From Demequina sediminicola (GTDB lineage: Bacteria > Actinomycetota > Actinomycetes > Actinomycetales > Demequinaceae), in NCBI RefSeq assembly GCF_000975055.1, contig NZ_BBRB01000001.1, forward strand, positions 186,001-250,000: DNA of 64,000 bases, given 5' to 3'. Below, piece after piece: positions 63,607 through 64,000 of the stretch. Each line of letters begins with the position of its first letter. Within the stretch, counting starts at the first letter, position 1. The position numbers and the translations under genes were made by a program. The notes below the pieces were generated by a model that worked only from the letters and a program-made list of their open reading frames with translations, ran no database searches and was not told the origin of the DNA.

Positions 63607-64000
63607 CTAGTTATCAGTGAAACGGATCACCTTCGAAGCATCTCCCGGCCAAACGACGAAGTACTCGCCTACCTCAACTCTTACCTGCGGCTCGTCCCCG
63701 CCCTGCACATCTTCGAAAACCCCGACCGCTATAGATGTACCTGCGACTGGCACCAACCCCTCCTTCTTTTCAGGAGCTCGGCAGACATTTAGCGTTGTCC
63801 TACCGTCGAACAGAATCGCCTCTCCACTCAGCACTGAAGTTTCGAAGTGGGATACGGTTCTCAGTACCTCTCTAAACCCGCTCGAGTACCACCCGTCCGA
63901 ATCCTCCATACCTCCGCAAGGAGTAAGTAGGACGTAGTGTGCAGCTTCCTTTCCGAGCGCATCGATCGACTCTCTGATAGTCCGACCAGACGGTTCAAGT
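63607..64000 (-). CDS. Hypothetical protein, partial (start beyond window)
   Basis: The frame is open from the right window edge to the stop at 63607, giving at least 131 residues; an internal ATG at 63909 with GGAGG upstream could also start translation. The sequence includes LTPCGGMEDSDGWYSSGFREVL and EYFVVWPGDASKVIRF in part, with no signal or helix and no family I recognise. Local GC (about 53% by eye) and codon use are clearly lower than in the rest of the window, suggesting recent transfer. Confidence 0.5.
   Translation of the reverse strand, partial: LEPSGRTIRESIDALGKEAAHYVLLTPCGGMEDSDGWYSSGFREVLRTVSHFETSVLSGEAILFDGRTTLNVCRAPEKKEGLVPVAGTSIAVGVFEDVQGGDEPQVRVEVGEYFVVWPGDASKVIRFTDN

Overview
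The window is high-GC DNA (roughly 62% by eye) with GTG starts, tightly packed genes and gene orders shared with other Actinobacteria. The nucleoside-salvage/sdh order, sigE-rseA-htrA-tatB with a neighbouring O-methyltransferase, and dapE/dapD and fdx/dapC neighbours all parallel Mycobacterium tuberculosis. With two secreted GH18 chitinases and an actinobacterial-type dapD, the best guess is a free-living chitin-degrading actinomycete of the order Micrococcales (Demequina/Cellulomonas-like); the genus cannot be fixed from sequence alone.

Layout. 1-16.5 kb is a nucleoside acquisition and catabolism locus: a BMP-type binding lipoprotein, a two-domain ABC ATPase and two permeases, then cytidine deaminase, pyrimidine-nucleoside phosphorylase, an unusual C39-like cysteine-peptidase-like gene and adenosine deaminase, with purine-nucleoside phosphorylase, a phosphosugar mutase and deoxyribose-phosphate aldolase nearby. 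Imported nucleosides would be deaminated and phosphorolysed, and the (deoxy)ribose phosphates sent to central metabolism. Embedded in it is an SMR exporter gene behind a recognisable guanidine-III (ykkC-III) riboswitch. 16.5-20 kb is sdhCDAB. 20-26.5 kb carries brkB-like, trpS and the envelope-stress set tatB-htrA-rseA-sigE, with a candidate sigma-E autoregulatory promoter. 26.6-33.7 kb carries DUF3117, a LOG-type hydrolase, dapE/dapD, a lysozyme-like membrane protein, gltA, dapC and ferredoxin. 33.8-43.5 kb has a VanW protein, typA, a PaiB-like protein, and a RamB/ScfR-type regulator divergent from GTP-PEPCK. 43.5-52 kb is the chitinase locus with a very large LuxR-type (LAL) regulator. 52-63.3 kb is accessory: two EamA transporters, each divergent from its own regulator, a DUF4097/ribbon-helix-helix pair, a pseudouridine synthase, a DUF4914 PEPCK-fold protein, msrA and a CPBP protease. 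At 63.47 kb a short piece resembling the 3' end of ychF is followed by DNA of lower GC (about 53%), which looks like the edge of an integrated island.

The most interesting unexplained structure is non-coding: (i) a 54-nt palindromic element with fixed 14-26-14 architecture in four intergenic copies, each next to the 3' end of a minus-strand gene; (ii) a second, 49-nt 18-13-18 palindromic element in two copies that bracket the LysR/EamA cassette; (iii) the 9-mer GCATCGGCC, which I counted 26 times on both strands against one or two expected by chance, including inside both arms of two terminators. No tRNA, rRNA, CRISPR array, insertion sequence or transposase was seen.
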